The notes beneath the pieces are model-generated. The model saw nothing but the letters and a program-made list of their open reading frames with translations, was not told the origin of the DNA and ran no database searches. Below are positions 38,054-46,894 of a DNA stretch of 64,000 bases, one piece after another. A program made the translations under genes and the position numbers. Numbering within the stretch: position 1 is the first letter of the stretch; each line of letters starts with the position of its first letter. The DNA comes from Hartmannibacter diazotrophicus (lineage in GTDB: Bacteria; Pseudomonadota; Alphaproteobacteria; Rhizobiales; Pleomorphomonadaceae): NCBI RefSeq assembly GCF_900231165.1, contig NZ_LT960614.1, forward strand, positions 1,920,550 to 1,984,549, written 5' to 3'.

Positions 38054-38458
38054 ATGTCGATGAACCATGACTGGCCACCGCTGTCGCCGATGGAAACAGG
38101 GCTGAGAGGGCGCTGTCCACGCTGCGGGCAGGGGCATCTGTTCGATGGCTTCCTGGCGGTGCGGGAAGGCTGTGAGGTCTGCGGTCTGGATTATTCCTTT
38201 GCCGATCCGGCCGATGGCCCGGCCTTCTTCGTCATCTGCTTTGCTTGCGTCCCGAGCGTCGTCATGGGGCTCTGGATCGAGGTTGCCTATTCCGCGCCCT
38301 ATTGGGTCCACCTCTTCACGACGCTGCCCTTCATGCTGCTCACCTGCATTCCGCCCTTGCGGCCGTTGAAGGGATGGCTGATCGCCAGCCAGTATTTCTA
38401 CAAGGCTGAGGAGGGGCGGCTCGTAGCGGAGTCACCCGGCAGCGGAGCCGCGGGCTGA
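38054..38458 (+). CDS. DUF983 zinc-ribbon membrane protein
   Basis: A 134-residue protein. An N-terminal zinc ribbon (RCPRCGQG and EGCEVCGLDYSF) is followed by two transmembrane helices near 56-78 and 85-105 and a short hydrophilic tail. In many alphaproteobacteria DUF983 genes lie near cytochrome oxidase assembly genes, but none is adjacent here. The function is unknown. The ATG with MSMNHDW is used. Confidence 0.85.
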   Translation: MSMNHDWPPLSPMETGLRGRCPRCGQGHLFDGFLAVREGCEVCGLDYSFADPADGPAFFVICFACVPSVVMGLWIEVAYSAPYWVHLFTTLPFMLLTCIPPLRPLKGWLIASQYFYKAEEGRLVAESPGSGAAG

Positions 38459-38524
38459 AGTATCCCGGATCGCCGCGAAAGAACTAGGCGTCGGCGGGCG
38501 CCTCTGGGTCGAAATGGTCCGCCG

Positions 38525-38851
38525 CTATCGTCCGTGCGGACCAAGGACGATGACCAAGGCGCCGACAAGGCAGAGGCCGGCGCCTGCCATGTCCCAGCGA
38601 TCGGGACGGACGCCCTCGATCGCCCAGAGCCAGACAAGCGAGGTCAGGATGTAAATGCCGCCATAGGCGGCATAGGCACGCCCCGCGAAGCCGGCATCGA
38701 CCCGCGTCAGCAGGAAGGCGAAGAGGGCAAGGCTGACGAGGCCGGGCAACAGCCAGAGCATGGACTTGCCGAGGCGCAGCCAGGCCCAGAAGGCGAAGCA
38801 GCCCGCAATCTCTGCGAGGGCTGCCAGAACATAAAGCCCGATGGCGCTCAT
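38525..38851 (-). CDS. YnfA family membrane protein
   Basis: A 108-residue protein with four helices: [30 protein letters not shown], then [37 protein letters not shown], and the final [14 protein letters not shown]. This is the complete UPF0060/YnfA pattern, related to small multidrug resistance proteins. E. coli-type YnfA proteins have been linked to drug efflux; the role here is unproven. Confidence 0.9.
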   Translation of the reverse strand: MSAIGLYVLAALAEIAGCFAFWAWLRLGKSMLWLLPGLVSLALFAFLLTRVDAGFAGRAYAAYGGIYILTSLVWLWAIEGVRPDRWDMAGAGLCLVGALVIVLGPHGR

Positions 38852-38968
38852 GCCGTGTTTCCCGATCCAGACTGGTTCAACACTTACCGGGAAACCGTTG
38901 AAACAAAAAGGGCGGCAGACGTTCTCCCTCGCTGGCGCACTACCAGCATCCAGCATCCTGAACCCTCT

Positions 38969-40126
38969 TCAGCGGTGCCTGAGTATCATTCTCAGGAAGT
39001 CCCGGGCTTCGCCATGGGCCGCCTCCGGTTCCCTGCCATAGAGCGCCCGGTCGAGTTCGCGGGTCTCCGTCCCCGAGACGGGCAAGCCTAGCCCGTGCCG
39101 GCGGTCGAGGTAACGCGCCGCCGCCGCCCGAAGGTCAAGAAGATCGCCGCTTCTTGCCGCCCGGCGGACCTGCCAACGGCTGCGGTCGAACGGTGCAAGG
39201 CGCCGCAGGCGGCGGTTGAGGTCCGAACGGCTCTGGCCACCGAGACCGGCGAGGGCGCCGACGATCCCGACCGCAAGCCCGAGCCCCACGGCTGCGGTTG
39301 CAAGGCCTGCTTCTTTTCCCGGCAGTCGATCCGTTCCCGTCTGGTTGGCGTGAAAGCTCTGGTAGCCGAGCGGGATGGCCGGAATTTCGGCCATCCGCAT
39401 CCGCCGCTGGCTGGTGTCGAACCATGGGATTTCGATCGGCGGGATGACGCCCGGCTCTCCGGTCTTGGGCCGAAGATGCCATTCCCAGGTGACCGTCGTC
39501 ACGGGGCCGCCGGGCGTTGGCTTCATCGTCCGCTCCTCCGGTGCCGTGAAGCTGATGAGCCATGGCTCGCGGATGACGGGCCGGGGTGGCAGCATCTGCG
39601 GCAGGGTCCCCTCGGCGCGCAGCGTCACCTTCCGCACCAGCGTTTCGCCGTCCCGAAGCGCTCCGGGTTCGGTCGAGAGCGCGTCCTCGACGGTGAGGTT
39701 CGAGGCGGAGAGCAACCCCGCTTCGCCCGGATAGGGCGCGACGGAGATCGTGACCGCCTTTGCTTCGACCGGCATTTCGGTGCGGCCCGCTCCGTCCATG
39801 ATGGTCAGGCGATGGGTGAGAGGTCCCAGGCGGAGATCGCCGCCATGGCGCGGGAAAATGGCAAGCCGCCGCTCGAAAACCCGGACCGAGCGGCCTTCCA
39901 CTTGCTCGTCCTGCCAGCGGTCCCGGGAAAGCTGCACCCAGTCGAAGTCGGCGGACTTCGGCAGGATAAGCTCCTCCAGCGTGATCATGTGCGTGTACTC
40001 GCCGCGCAGGGTGACGAGGATCATCTCGCCCGCAACAGGCTGCTCGTTGCCGACGACGATGCGAAGTCTGTCGGCCCGGGCAGCCCCGGTGAAAAGGAGA
40101 AGCATCAGAGCGAGCCGGATCACCAT
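38969..40126 (-). CDS. BatD-like protein
   Basis: A 385-residue exported, membrane-anchored protein with a signal peptide in residues 1-17 (MVIRLALMLLLFTGAARA), beta-rich extracytoplasmic domains with VVGNEQPVAGEMILVTL at the start, and a transmembrane helix at about 292-315 (TAAVGLGLAVGIVGALAGL). The cytoplasmic tail has a basic helical region. BatD proteins occur with MoxR, DUF58 and VWA genes and are thought to belong to an envelope stress complex. It is the last gene of the operon and overlaps the previous one by seven bases. Confidence 0.75.
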   Translation of the reverse strand: MVIRLALMLLLFTGAARADRLRIVVGNEQPVAGEMILVTLRGEYTHMITLEELILPKSADFDWVQLSRDRWQDEQVEGRSVRVFERRLAIFPRHGGDLRLGPLTHRLTIMDGAGRTEMPVEAKAVTISVAPYPGEAGLLSASNLTVEDALSTEPGALRDGETLVRKVTLRAEGTLPQMLPPRPVIREPWLISFTAPEERTMKPTPGGPVTTVTWEWHLRPKTGEPGVIPPIEIPWFDTSQRRMRMAEIPAIPLGYQSFHANQTGTDRLPGKEAGLATAAVGLGLAVGIVGALAGLGGQSRSDLNRRLRRLAPFDRSRWQVRRAARSGDLLDLRAAAARYLDRRHGLGLPVSGTETRELDRALYGREPEAAHGEARDFLRMILRHR

Positions 40127-40746
40127 GGGTCTGCCTCCTGTGGACGGACGAGCCCGAGAGCCGCGCGCCGCTCGTATTCCTTGTCGAGCCGCAGGCGCAG
40201 GAACTCGCCCGGATCGTCCGCGATCGTCTCGAGCCACGCATCGGAGGCCGCATAGCTGCGGGCTGCGAAGGGCTTCTGTGCTTCCGGATCGGGCGTGCTC
40301 GGCAGCCCCTGACCGCCCGGCGGCGTTGGAGCCATGTTGCCGCCGTAGCCCGTGATCCGGCCGGGCGCGTTGCTGTCTCCGCGAACGACCGGAGCGAAGG
40401 GAAGAATGAGGTCGCGGGTAGCGGCCGCCTCGGCGTCGGCGGGATTGGCGAACAGGACGGCATCGAGATAGGCGACGGCGAGCCCATGCCGGCCGGTGGC
40501 CGCAAGCGTCAGCGCACGGTTGAAGGTCTGGTCCCGGCCTGCCTGCCTGAGGGCCGCGTCGGCCTCGGCATGCCGTCCGCCGCGATAGAGCATGAGGCCG
40601 CGAGAGGCGGGGTCGTCGACGAAGGCCGCAAGACGGCTCGCAGGTCCGGAAAAACCGGTCCAGAGCAGGATCCGGCCGATGGCTTCGGGGCCGGCCAGGG
40701 TCAGGCAGACAAGGCCGAGGACGATGATGAGCAATGGGCGCTTCAT
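40120..40746 (-). CDS. TPR-like membrane protein of the Bat operon
   Basis: A 208-residue protein with one N-terminal hydrophobic helix (about 3-30) and a helical repeat-like core, including SRGLMLYRGGRHAEADAAL and FNRALTLAATGRHGLAVAYLDAVLFANP, each resembling a TPR motif. The tail is Pro/Gly-rich, then acidic and basic. It takes the place of BatC/BatE, the TPR proteins of related operons. Its start overlaps the previous stop as ATGA, so translation is coupled. Confidence 0.7.
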   Translation of the reverse strand: MKRPLLIIVLGLVCLTLAGPEAIGRILLWTGFSGPASRLAAFVDDPASRGLMLYRGGRHAEADAALRQAGRDQTFNRALTLAATGRHGLAVAYLDAVLFANPADAEAAATRDLILPFAPVVRGDSNAPGRITGYGGNMAPTPPGGQGLPSTPDPEAQKPFAARSYAASDAWLETIADDPGEFLRLRLDKEYERRAALGLVRPQEADPW

Positions 40747-41630
40747 CCCTGCCTCCTGAACAGGACGAGGAGCGGCAGAAGCGCCAACGCCGCCATCAGC
40801 GGACCGATGTCGCGAAAGCGCACGGATGCCAGCATGTCCTGCGATCCGGGAGCGCCCGACGTCTCGATCCGGGCAAGAACCGGCTCCGGCGACCGTGCGG
40901 GTGCTGAGACGTTTGCCAGTTCTGTGAGGGCGTCGACATCGGCACGGCCGCCGGCTGCCCCCGAAAGAACGAGGGCCGAAATGCCGACGCCGGCGCTTGC
41001 CAGCCGGCCGGCCTCGATTTTCGCGGTGTCGTCGAAGCCGCCACCGTCGGAGATCAGAACCAGTTCGGCATCCGTCGTGTCCTTGAGCATCCGGCGGGCG
41101 AGTGACAGGGCGGTGGCCGGCCGGCTGCCACGGTCGGGCATCGTGTTGGCCGAGAGCACGGCGATCAGCGTCTCGAGGTTGGCGGGATCGCTGGTCGGCG
41201 CCGCCACCGGATAGGCCTCGCCCGCATAGACGATCAGTCCGACCTGCCGCCCCTGGGCCGCCGTCATCACTTGCGCCGCGGCGGCCTGTGCGTCGGCAAG
41301 GGCGGGGCCCGACGCCACCGAGGGCGACATGTCGATTGCGATCAGGACAACGCCGGAGCCGACGAAGACGGGAACGTTGGCGCGCGGAATGGCGGGGCCG
41401 GCAAGCCCGAGCACCATGAAGGCGGCGGCGGTCAGCGCCGCAAACCGGGTCTGCCGGCTCCGCACGGTCGCAAGATGGCCGAGCGCGACCATGGCAGACA
41501 GCATGGCCGGCGGCATGACGCGTTCCCAGCCGCCAGCCTCCGGGCCGCGGCGCCAGACATAGAGGGCGATGGCGGCAAGGACCGGCAGGGCGGCCAGCCA
41601 CCAGGGGCGCAGGAAGACAAGTCCGATCAT
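40743..41630 (-). CDS. VWA domain membrane protein (BatB-like)
   Basis: A 295-residue protein. It has two N-terminal helices (about 5-25 and 58-76), a von Willebrand A domain (about 90-255), and a C-terminal helix (MAALALLPLLVLFRR). The metal site motif is IAIDMSPSVAS, a D-x-S-x-S, with the later Thr and Asp less certain. It probably forms a pair with the neighbouring BatA-like protein, both with the VWA domain on the same membrane side. It overlaps both neighbours by four bases. Confidence 0.8.
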   Translation of the reverse strand: MIGLVFLRPWWLAALPVLAAIALYVWRRGPEAGGWERVMPPAMLSAMVALGHLATVRSRQTRFAALTAAAFMVLGLAGPAIPRANVPVFVGSGVVLIAIDMSPSVASGPALADAQAAAAQVMTAAQGRQVGLIVYAGEAYPVAAPTSDPANLETLIAVLSANTMPDRGSRPATALSLARRMLKDTTDAELVLISDGGGFDDTAKIEAGRLASAGVGISALVLSGAAGGRADVDALTELANVSAPARSPEPVLARIETSGAPGSQDMLASVRFRDIGPLMAALALLPLLVLFRRQG

Positions 41631-42574
41631 GACCGCCTCCGCAGCGCGAAGATGAGCGTGAGCGCGAGGGCCGCACCGCCCGGCCATGGCCAGAGTTCCT
41701 GCCAGACCTGCAAGGGAGGGCGTTGCATGGGGTTGGGCTCCAGCGCGTCGAGTGTCTCGCTCATGGCGGTGAGATCGGCCATCGTGCGCACGCGAAAACT
41801 GGTGCCGCCGCCGGCCTCGGCCATAGACCGGAGCGCCGCCGAATCCACGGCATCGCGCGAGGCGGGCGCGGTCTCGAGATCTTCCGGACCGAGCGCGATG
41901 GTGTGGACGCGAATGCCGTGGCTGGAGGCAAGGGCGGCGGCATCGCGTGCCAGCACCTTGCCCGAGGTGTCCACGCCGTCGGAAAGCAGCACGATGACCT
42001 TCGATCCGTCCTTGCTCTCGATCAGGCGTTTCGCGGCAAGTCCAAGCCCGTCGGAGATGGCCGTCGATCGGCCGGAAATGCCGATCTGCGCGGTCTCGAT
42101 GGCATTGGCGACGGCATTGACGTCGAAGGTCGGGGGCTCGGCGACATAGGCGCGGTCGCCGAAGATCACGAGGCCGATCCGGTCGCCCTTGCGCGCGGCA
42201 ACGAAGCCGGACGCAACGCGCTTGACGGCGTCGAGCCGGGAGATCGGCTCGCCGTCGAGGACGAAATCCTCCTTCGCCATGCTGCTGGATAGATCGAGCA
42301 CCAGAATGATCTCGCGCCCGGAGGCGGTCACGAAGTCGGAGGCGGCGGGGACCCGTGGCCCGGAGAGTGCGACGACGAGCGCGCTCCAGGCGAGGGCAAG
42401 CAGGAGCAATCTCCGCCGGTCGCTGCCAGCGTGGGCGGGCTGCGCTGCCTCGTAGGACCCTGCCGGGACCGAAAGGGCCGCCGGGATCGACCCGTCGGGA
42501 GTGATCAGTCGCCGGATCAGCAGCGGCAAAGGCAGCAGCAGGAGCAGAAACGGATAAGCGAGCGTCATTTCCAT
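41627..42574 (-). CDS. VWA domain membrane protein (BatA-like)
   Basis: A 315-residue protein with N-terminal helices near 5-20 and 54-72, a VWA domain at about 88-275 and a C-terminal helix. The MIDAS is complete: VLDLSSSMAKEDF, then SISDGLGLAAKRL-type Thr/Ser region and LLSDGVDTSG. LSDGVDT and DRIGLVIFGD are the hallmark BatA strands. It should bind Mg and mediate protein contacts for a MoxR-driven process. Confidence 0.85.
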   Translation of the reverse strand: MEMTLAYPFLLLLLPLPLLIRRLITPDGSIPAALSVPAGSYEAAQPAHAGSDRRRLLLLALAWSALVVALSGPRVPAASDFVTASGREIILVLDLSSSMAKEDFVLDGEPISRLDAVKRVASGFVAARKGDRIGLVIFGDRAYVAEPPTFDVNAVANAIETAQIGISGRSTAISDGLGLAAKRLIESKDGSKVIVLLSDGVDTSGKVLARDAAALASSHGIRVHTIALGPEDLETAPASRDAVDSAALRSMAEAGGGTSFRVRTMADLTAMSETLDALEPNPMQRPPLQVWQELWPWPGGAALALTLIFALRRRS

Positions 42575-42906
42575 CGGCGGGCGGCCTTGAGGGCGATGCG
42601 CTCCAATTCGGCGCCGGTGGGGGCCGCTTCGGATCCGTAGGCGGCGGTGCGGAGCGGATCGGGCAGGCGGCCGAGAATGCGGGCGATCGCAAGAATGCGT
42701 TCCTCGGGTGGTAGCCCCCGCGTCGCGCGGATCTGCTGGCGCTTTGAGGGACGGCGGGCGAGGAAGGGCAGGGCGACGGCGGAAAGGAGCGCCGCGACGA
42801 TCAACCCGGCGCCGAAGAGGGCGAGGGCGTCCGTGACGCCGACATGCATCAGACTGGACGGCAGCCGCCCGGCCGGCAGCGCGGCGATCAGTTCATCCTG
42901 CGTCAT
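42565..42906 (-). CDS. DUF4381-like membrane protein
   Basis: A 113-residue protein with one helix at about 27-48 and a cytoplasmic part ending in LERIALKAARRWK. Position (between DUF58 and BatA), topology and the DPLRTAAYGSE-like segment fit the DUF4381 proteins of MoxR-VWA operons, though it is shorter than typical. It overlaps DUF58 by 14 and BatA by 10 bases. Confidence 0.6.
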   Translation of the reverse strand: MTQDELIAALPAGRLPSSLMHVGVTDALALFGAGLIVAALLSAVALPFLARRPSKRQQIRATRGLPPEERILAIARILGRLPDPLRTAAYGSEAAPTGAELERIALKAARRWK

Positions 42907-43732
42907 CGGCCAACGTCTCCAGCGACACGTTCAGGGTCTTGAGCCGTCCGGCGAGTTCCCGGATCTCGATGGGCTTCATCCGGGCAAGCCGGGTTCTGCC
43001 ATCGGACCGGATCGGCAAGGCCGACGACGGCGGTGCGATCTCCACGGGGTCGAGAGGCAGGAGGACGGTCACGCGCCGGCGCCGTGCGAGCCGCGCGAGC
43101 GCGGCCTCGTCCGAAGGCGCGATCCCGTCCGGTCCCGTCGCGATCAGGACCTCCGATCCCGCTGGCGCCATCTGTGCGAGCCGGGCCAGGACTTCCTCCA
43201 GCGATGGGCCGTCGCCGGGCGCCATCAGCGCGCGTTCGTGCTGGGCCGCCAGCATTTCGGCGATGGCGGACATCTGCCTGAAACCCTGGCCAGCCGGAAC
43301 GGTAGCCGAACCATGGCTGTTGACCGCGAGCGCCCCTATCGAGGCGGACCGCTCGGCCGCCTCCCAGCCTCGCCTTGCCAGCGCGCGGGCGGCGCGGACC
43401 GAACGCAGCGCTTCGCCCGTTCCCCAGTGCATTGGTGGGCGGAAGTCGGCGACGAGAATCGTCGTGTCGTCCCGGTCTTCGTGGAAGCTGCGGACATGGA
43501 TCTGCCCGGTGCGGGCTGTCGTCGACGGGTCGATGCGGCGCGCATCGTCGCCCTCCGCGAAGGCGCGGATCTCGCGAAGGTCGATGCCGGAGCCGGGCGG
43601 TTTGGCCGGCACTATGCCGGTGCGGCCGGAGGCGGGACGATGGCGGCCCGTCCGGGCTCCCGTCTGGCGCAGTTCCAGCAGTTCCTCGGCCGTCAGACGG
43701 ATGCCGGGCGCACGCAAGGCCGACGTCACCAT
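42893..43732 (-). CDS. DUF58 domain protein
   Basis: A 279-residue cytoplasmic protein. The diagnostic DUF58 segment lies in GSGIDLREIRAFAEGDDARRIDPSTTARTGQIHVRSFHEDRD, followed by a VWA-like fold (TTILVADFRPPMHWGTG). DUF58 proteins almost always pair with a MoxR ATPase, as here, where its start overlaps the MoxR stop by seven bases. Molecular role unknown; probably part of a substrate-remodelling complex. Confidence 0.85.
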   Translation of the reverse strand: MVTSALRAPGIRLTAEELLELRQTGARTGRHRPASGRTGIVPAKPPGSGIDLREIRAFAEGDDARRIDPSTTARTGQIHVRSFHEDRDDTTILVADFRPPMHWGTGEALRSVRAARALARRGWEAAERSASIGALAVNSHGSATVPAGQGFRQMSAIAEMLAAQHERALMAPGDGPSLEEVLARLAQMAPAGSEVLIATGPDGIAPSDEAALARLARRRRVTVLLPLDPVEIAPPSSALPIRSDGRTRLARMKPIEIRELAGRLKTLNVSLETLADDAG

Positions 43733-44676
43733 GGTGCGACGGCTTTCAGGGCGTCGGCAACGAGACTGCGGCCGGTCCGGCCTTCCGAACGGGCCGCCCA
43801 TGTAGGAACGAGCCGGTGGGCGAGGGCGTCCGGCGCAAGCGCAATCACATCCTCGGGCAGACCGAAGTCGCGCCCCTTCAGCCAGGCCCGCGCCTGCACG
43901 GCGGCTGCGAGTGCCAGCGTGCCGCGTGGCGAGATCGGGTGCTCGACCCATTGGGACACCGCACCATCCCGGCGCGAGGCCATGACGAGACGGACGATGA
44001 AGTCCCGAAGTGCCGGGGCCAGATGCACAGCGGCCGCCTCGGCCCGCGCGCGATGAATATCCTCCGGTGCAAGCGGTTTCCCGACGGCTGGAGGGGGCGC
44101 CAGCCGTTCCGCCGAGACAAGGTCGAGAATCGCCCGTTCATGCTCTGCATTTGGCAGGTCCAGCGAGAGGTGGAGCAGGAACCGGTCCATCTGCGCCTCG
44201 GGCAGCGGGAAGGTTCCTTCGTGTTCGATCGGGTTCTGGGTCGCGACCACCATGAAGGGATCGGGCAGCGCACGGCTGACGCCGGCCGTCGTCACCTGTC
44301 CCTCGGCCATGGCTTCAAGCAGAGCCGATTGCACCTTGGGGGGAGCGCGGTTGATCTCGTCGACGAGCACGAGGGCGTGGAAGAGCGGCCCCTGCACGAA
44401 GTCGAACCCGCCGGTCTCCGGCCGGAAGACCTGCGTGCCGGTGAGGTCGGCCGGCAGGAGGTCGGGCGTGCACTGGATCCGGGAGTGGCTGCCCGGCAGG
44501 TGGACTGCCAGCCGCTTCACCGCCCGTGTCTTGGCGATGCCCGGCGGCCCCTCGATGAGCACGTGACCGCCGGCCAACAGGGCGGTCATGAGGCGCTCGA
44601 CCATCTCCTCGTGTCCGATGAGGCCGCTTGCGACCTCGGTCCCAAGCCGCAGGACCGGGTGAATCATTTCGTCCAT
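43726..44676 (-). CDS. MoxR family AAA+ ATPase
   Basis: A 316-residue AAA+ protein. Walker A is in LIEGPPGIAKTRAV (about 42-50), the MoxR core follows as RIQCTPDLLPADLTGTQVF, Walker B is LVLVDEINRAPPKVQSALLEAM, and sensor 1 lies in VVATQNPIEHEGTFPLPEAQMDRF. A GGGAGGAA site precedes the ATG at 44676. It heads the Bat-like operon and presumably powers metal insertion or complex assembly through the VWA proteins. Confidence 0.92.
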   Translation of the reverse strand: MDEMIHPVLRLGTEVASGLIGHEEMVERLMTALLAGGHVLIEGPPGIAKTRAVKRLAVHLPGSHSRIQCTPDLLPADLTGTQVFRPETGGFDFVQGPLFHALVLVDEINRAPPKVQSALLEAMAEGQVTTAGVSRALPDPFMVVATQNPIEHEGTFPLPEAQMDRFLLHLSLDLPNAEHERAILDLVSAERLAPPPAVGKPLAPEDIHRARAEAAAVHLAPALRDFIVRLVMASRRDGAVSQWVEHPISPRGTLALAAAVQARAWLKGRDFGLPEDVIALAPDALAHRLVPTWAARSEGRTGRSLVADALKAVAPW

Positions 44677-44756
44677 GTGTTCCTCCCTGATGCTGGGAGG
44701 ATGGGCCGAAGCAGCAAAGGCGCGCCAGAGCACGCCTCCCGCGCCACCCGGGAAGA

Positions 44757-46103
44757 TCACCCGGTCGGGGCGGGGGCGAGCGGCAGGCGCGTGATGGCCC
44801 GCATGCCGCCGTCGATGGGGTCGAGCACGAAGCTGCCGCCAAGCGCATCGACACGTTCGCGGATGCCGAGAAGGCCGTGCCCGTCGGTGATCGGGCGCGA
44901 GCGGCCGGCCGGCGACCCGTCGTCGATGACGGTGAGGACGACCTCGCTGTCGGCCGCGACCGTCAGCGAGACGGTGGAGGGATGGCCGTGGCGGATCGCG
45001 TTGGTCAGGCACTCCTGCGCGATGCGGTAGAGGCTGAGCGCCAGTTCGTCGGGAATGTCGTCCGTTCGCCCGTCGAAACGCAGCTTGAAGCGCACGCCCT
45101 GCGCCCGCGCCCGCCAGCCATCGGTCAGCCGCTCCAGAGCGGGCCGCAGCCCCAGCTCGTCGAGATCGGGCGGGCGAAGGCGCGAAAGCTCCGCATTGAG
45201 GCTCTCCATCATCTCGGCCGTGATCTCGCCGATCCGCCGGCCTTCCCGGGACGTCTCGCCACCGGCATGAACGATCGCGGCGGCGAGAGCGCGCGTCGCC
45301 GTCAGGCACTGGCCGAACTCGTCGTGCAGTTCGCGGGCAAGCGCACGCCGCTCGTTTTCCTGCACGGTGAAGAGCCTGCGGGTCAGCTCGGCCCGGCTGT
45401 CCCGCGCCTCCTTGAGTGTGGTCGCCGTGTCGCCGAGGGCAACGCCGAGCCGGTCGAACTCGGTCACCCGAAATCGCGGAAGTCGCCAGGCAAAATCCCC
45501 CCGCTGAAGCCGTTCGATCCCGGCAAGGATCGCGCGGAACGGCATCAGAAGCCGGGCGACGAGAAGGCCGGTCAAGAGCGCCCCGCCAACGGCCATGCCG
45601 ACGGCCACGCGCATCAGGTCGCCGGTCCGCTCCCAGGCGCGGGAGACGATGATGTCGCGGTCGGCGAACGCCGTCACCCGGCCGTCCTTGGCGGTGCGCG
45701 AGCGGACGGGAACGGTTATCGGTTCGGGAACGAGACCGATGGTCGTCGCGATGGCAACGAACCATTCGGGCACCGCCTTGTCGGAAAGCACATACGGTCC
45801 GCAGCGGCGGTGTGTCGCCTGGCTCGTCGAACCGAACTCCACGCAGACGCCCGGCGCAATCAGCGTCCAGGTTGGAAACGCCTGCCAGTCCTGGAAGACG
45901 GGTGTGGGAGCGACGCCGCCGAAGGCAAGACCGACGAAATCCGGCCGGGCGTCGATCGCCACGGCCACGCGATGGGCCGTCACATCCACGTCCTCGCGCG
46001 CCTTGTCGGCGGTCTCGAACAGAACATAGCCCGCGGCGAGCACGATGGTCAGCATGCCCGCCGCCAGGACCCGTATTACCAACTGGGGCAGGAGACCGCG
46101 CAT
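44757..46103 (-). CDS. two-component sensor histidine kinase (NarX/UhpB type)
   Basis: A 448-residue membrane kinase. Helix one at about 8-28 and helix two at 165-186 flank a periplasmic domain of about 130 residues with two cysteines (Cys87, Cys101). A HAMP-like linker follows, then HisKA_3 with the phospho-accepting His260 in ARELHDEFGQCL, and an ATPase domain ending in GHGLLGIRERVDALGG. The input signal is unknown; the cysteine pair may form a disulfide or bind a ligand. It overlaps the response regulator stop by one base (TGATG). MoxR begins 80 bases later. Confidence 0.9.
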   Translation of the reverse strand: MRGLLPQLVIRVLAAGMLTIVLAAGYVLFETADKAREDVDVTAHRVAVAIDARPDFVGLAFGGVAPTPVFQDWQAFPTWTLIAPGVCVEFGSTSQATHRRCGPYVLSDKAVPEWFVAIATTIGLVPEPITVPVRSRTAKDGRVTAFADRDIIVSRAWERTGDLMRVAVGMAVGGALLTGLLVARLLMPFRAILAGIERLQRGDFAWRLPRFRVTEFDRLGVALGDTATTLKEARDSRAELTRRLFTVQENERRALARELHDEFGQCLTATRALAAAIVHAGGETSREGRRIGEITAEMMESLNAELSRLRPPDLDELGLRPALERLTDGWRARAQGVRFKLRFDGRTDDIPDELALSLYRIAQECLTNAIRHGHPSTVSLTVAADSEVVLTVIDDGSPAGRSRPITDGHGLLGIRERVDALGGSFVLDPIDGGMRAITRLPLAPAPTG

Positions 46104-46735
46104 CAGGGGCTCGGCACGAGACCGGCGCGCTGCGCCTTCAGCACCATGTCCGCGTCCCCTGTCACGTCCAGTTTGGCCCGTATTTGCGAGAGATTGTTCT
46201 GAACGGTCTTCGACGACAGGCCAAGCTTGGCCGCGATCGACCGGCCGTTCATGCCGCCGGCAAAAAGCAGCAGGATGTCGCGCTCGCGAGGCGTCAGCGA
46301 CGCAATCTCGTCGCCGTCGATGGCCGAGTAGGCCAGCGCCTGCGCCACATCGGGAGAGAGCGCCTTGCGGCCGGCCATCACGGTGGCGATCGCGCGGACG
46401 AGGTCGTCCGGCGAACTGCTCTTGGAGACGAAGCCCCGCGCGCCCGCCGCCATCGCCCGCTGGGCGAAGATCGCGCCCTGATGCATGGAAACGACAATGA
46501 TGCGCGCCGACGGATCGCGCGCGAGAATCTCCTCCACCGCCGCGATCCCGCCGCTGCCGGGCATGGACAGATCCATCAGCACGATGTCGGGCGCGAGTTC
46601 CGCAAAGGTGCGCACGGCGGCCTCGCCGTCTCCGGCTTCCGCCAGGACGACATGGCCCGGCTGCCGTTCGAGCAGCCGCCGATAGCCCTCCCGGACGATG
46701 GGATGGTCATCGACGAGAAGAATTCGAACAGTCAA
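46103..46735 (-). CDS. NarL/FixJ family response regulator
   Basis: A 210-residue regulator. The receiver domain has VDDHPIVREGYRRLL, the phosphorylation site Asp55 in VLMDLSMPG, and the conserved Ser and Lys (VVSMHQG, GFVSKSSSPDD). The LuxR-type DNA-binding domain starts LTPRERDILLLFAGG and contains the recognition helix SSKTVQNNLSQIRAKL. It is translated before its cognate kinase and may control the downstream MoxR-Bat operon, which is an inference from position. Confidence 0.92.
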   Translation of the reverse strand: MTVRILLVDDHPIVREGYRRLLERQPGHVVLAEAGDGEAAVRTFAELAPDIVLMDLSMPGSGGIAAVEEILARDPSARIIVVSMHQGAIFAQRAMAAGARGFVSKSSSPDDLVRAIATVMAGRKALSPDVAQALAYSAIDGDEIASLTPRERDILLLFAGGMNGRSIAAKLGLSSKTVQNNLSQIRAKLDVTGDADMVLKAQRAGLVPSP

Positions 46736-46894
46736 TGACGATCCTCCTTGCGAACGTGAAGGAGAGGAAGGGCGATTGTTCCAAGGCAGTCAAGGGCGGG
46801 CGCGGTCAGAGGTTGTCCGCGATGAAGGGAGCGAATGCGCCGGGAGCCCGCCGGGCTGCCATGAAGCCGGCGATGTCCGGGAGAAGTGCCCCGG

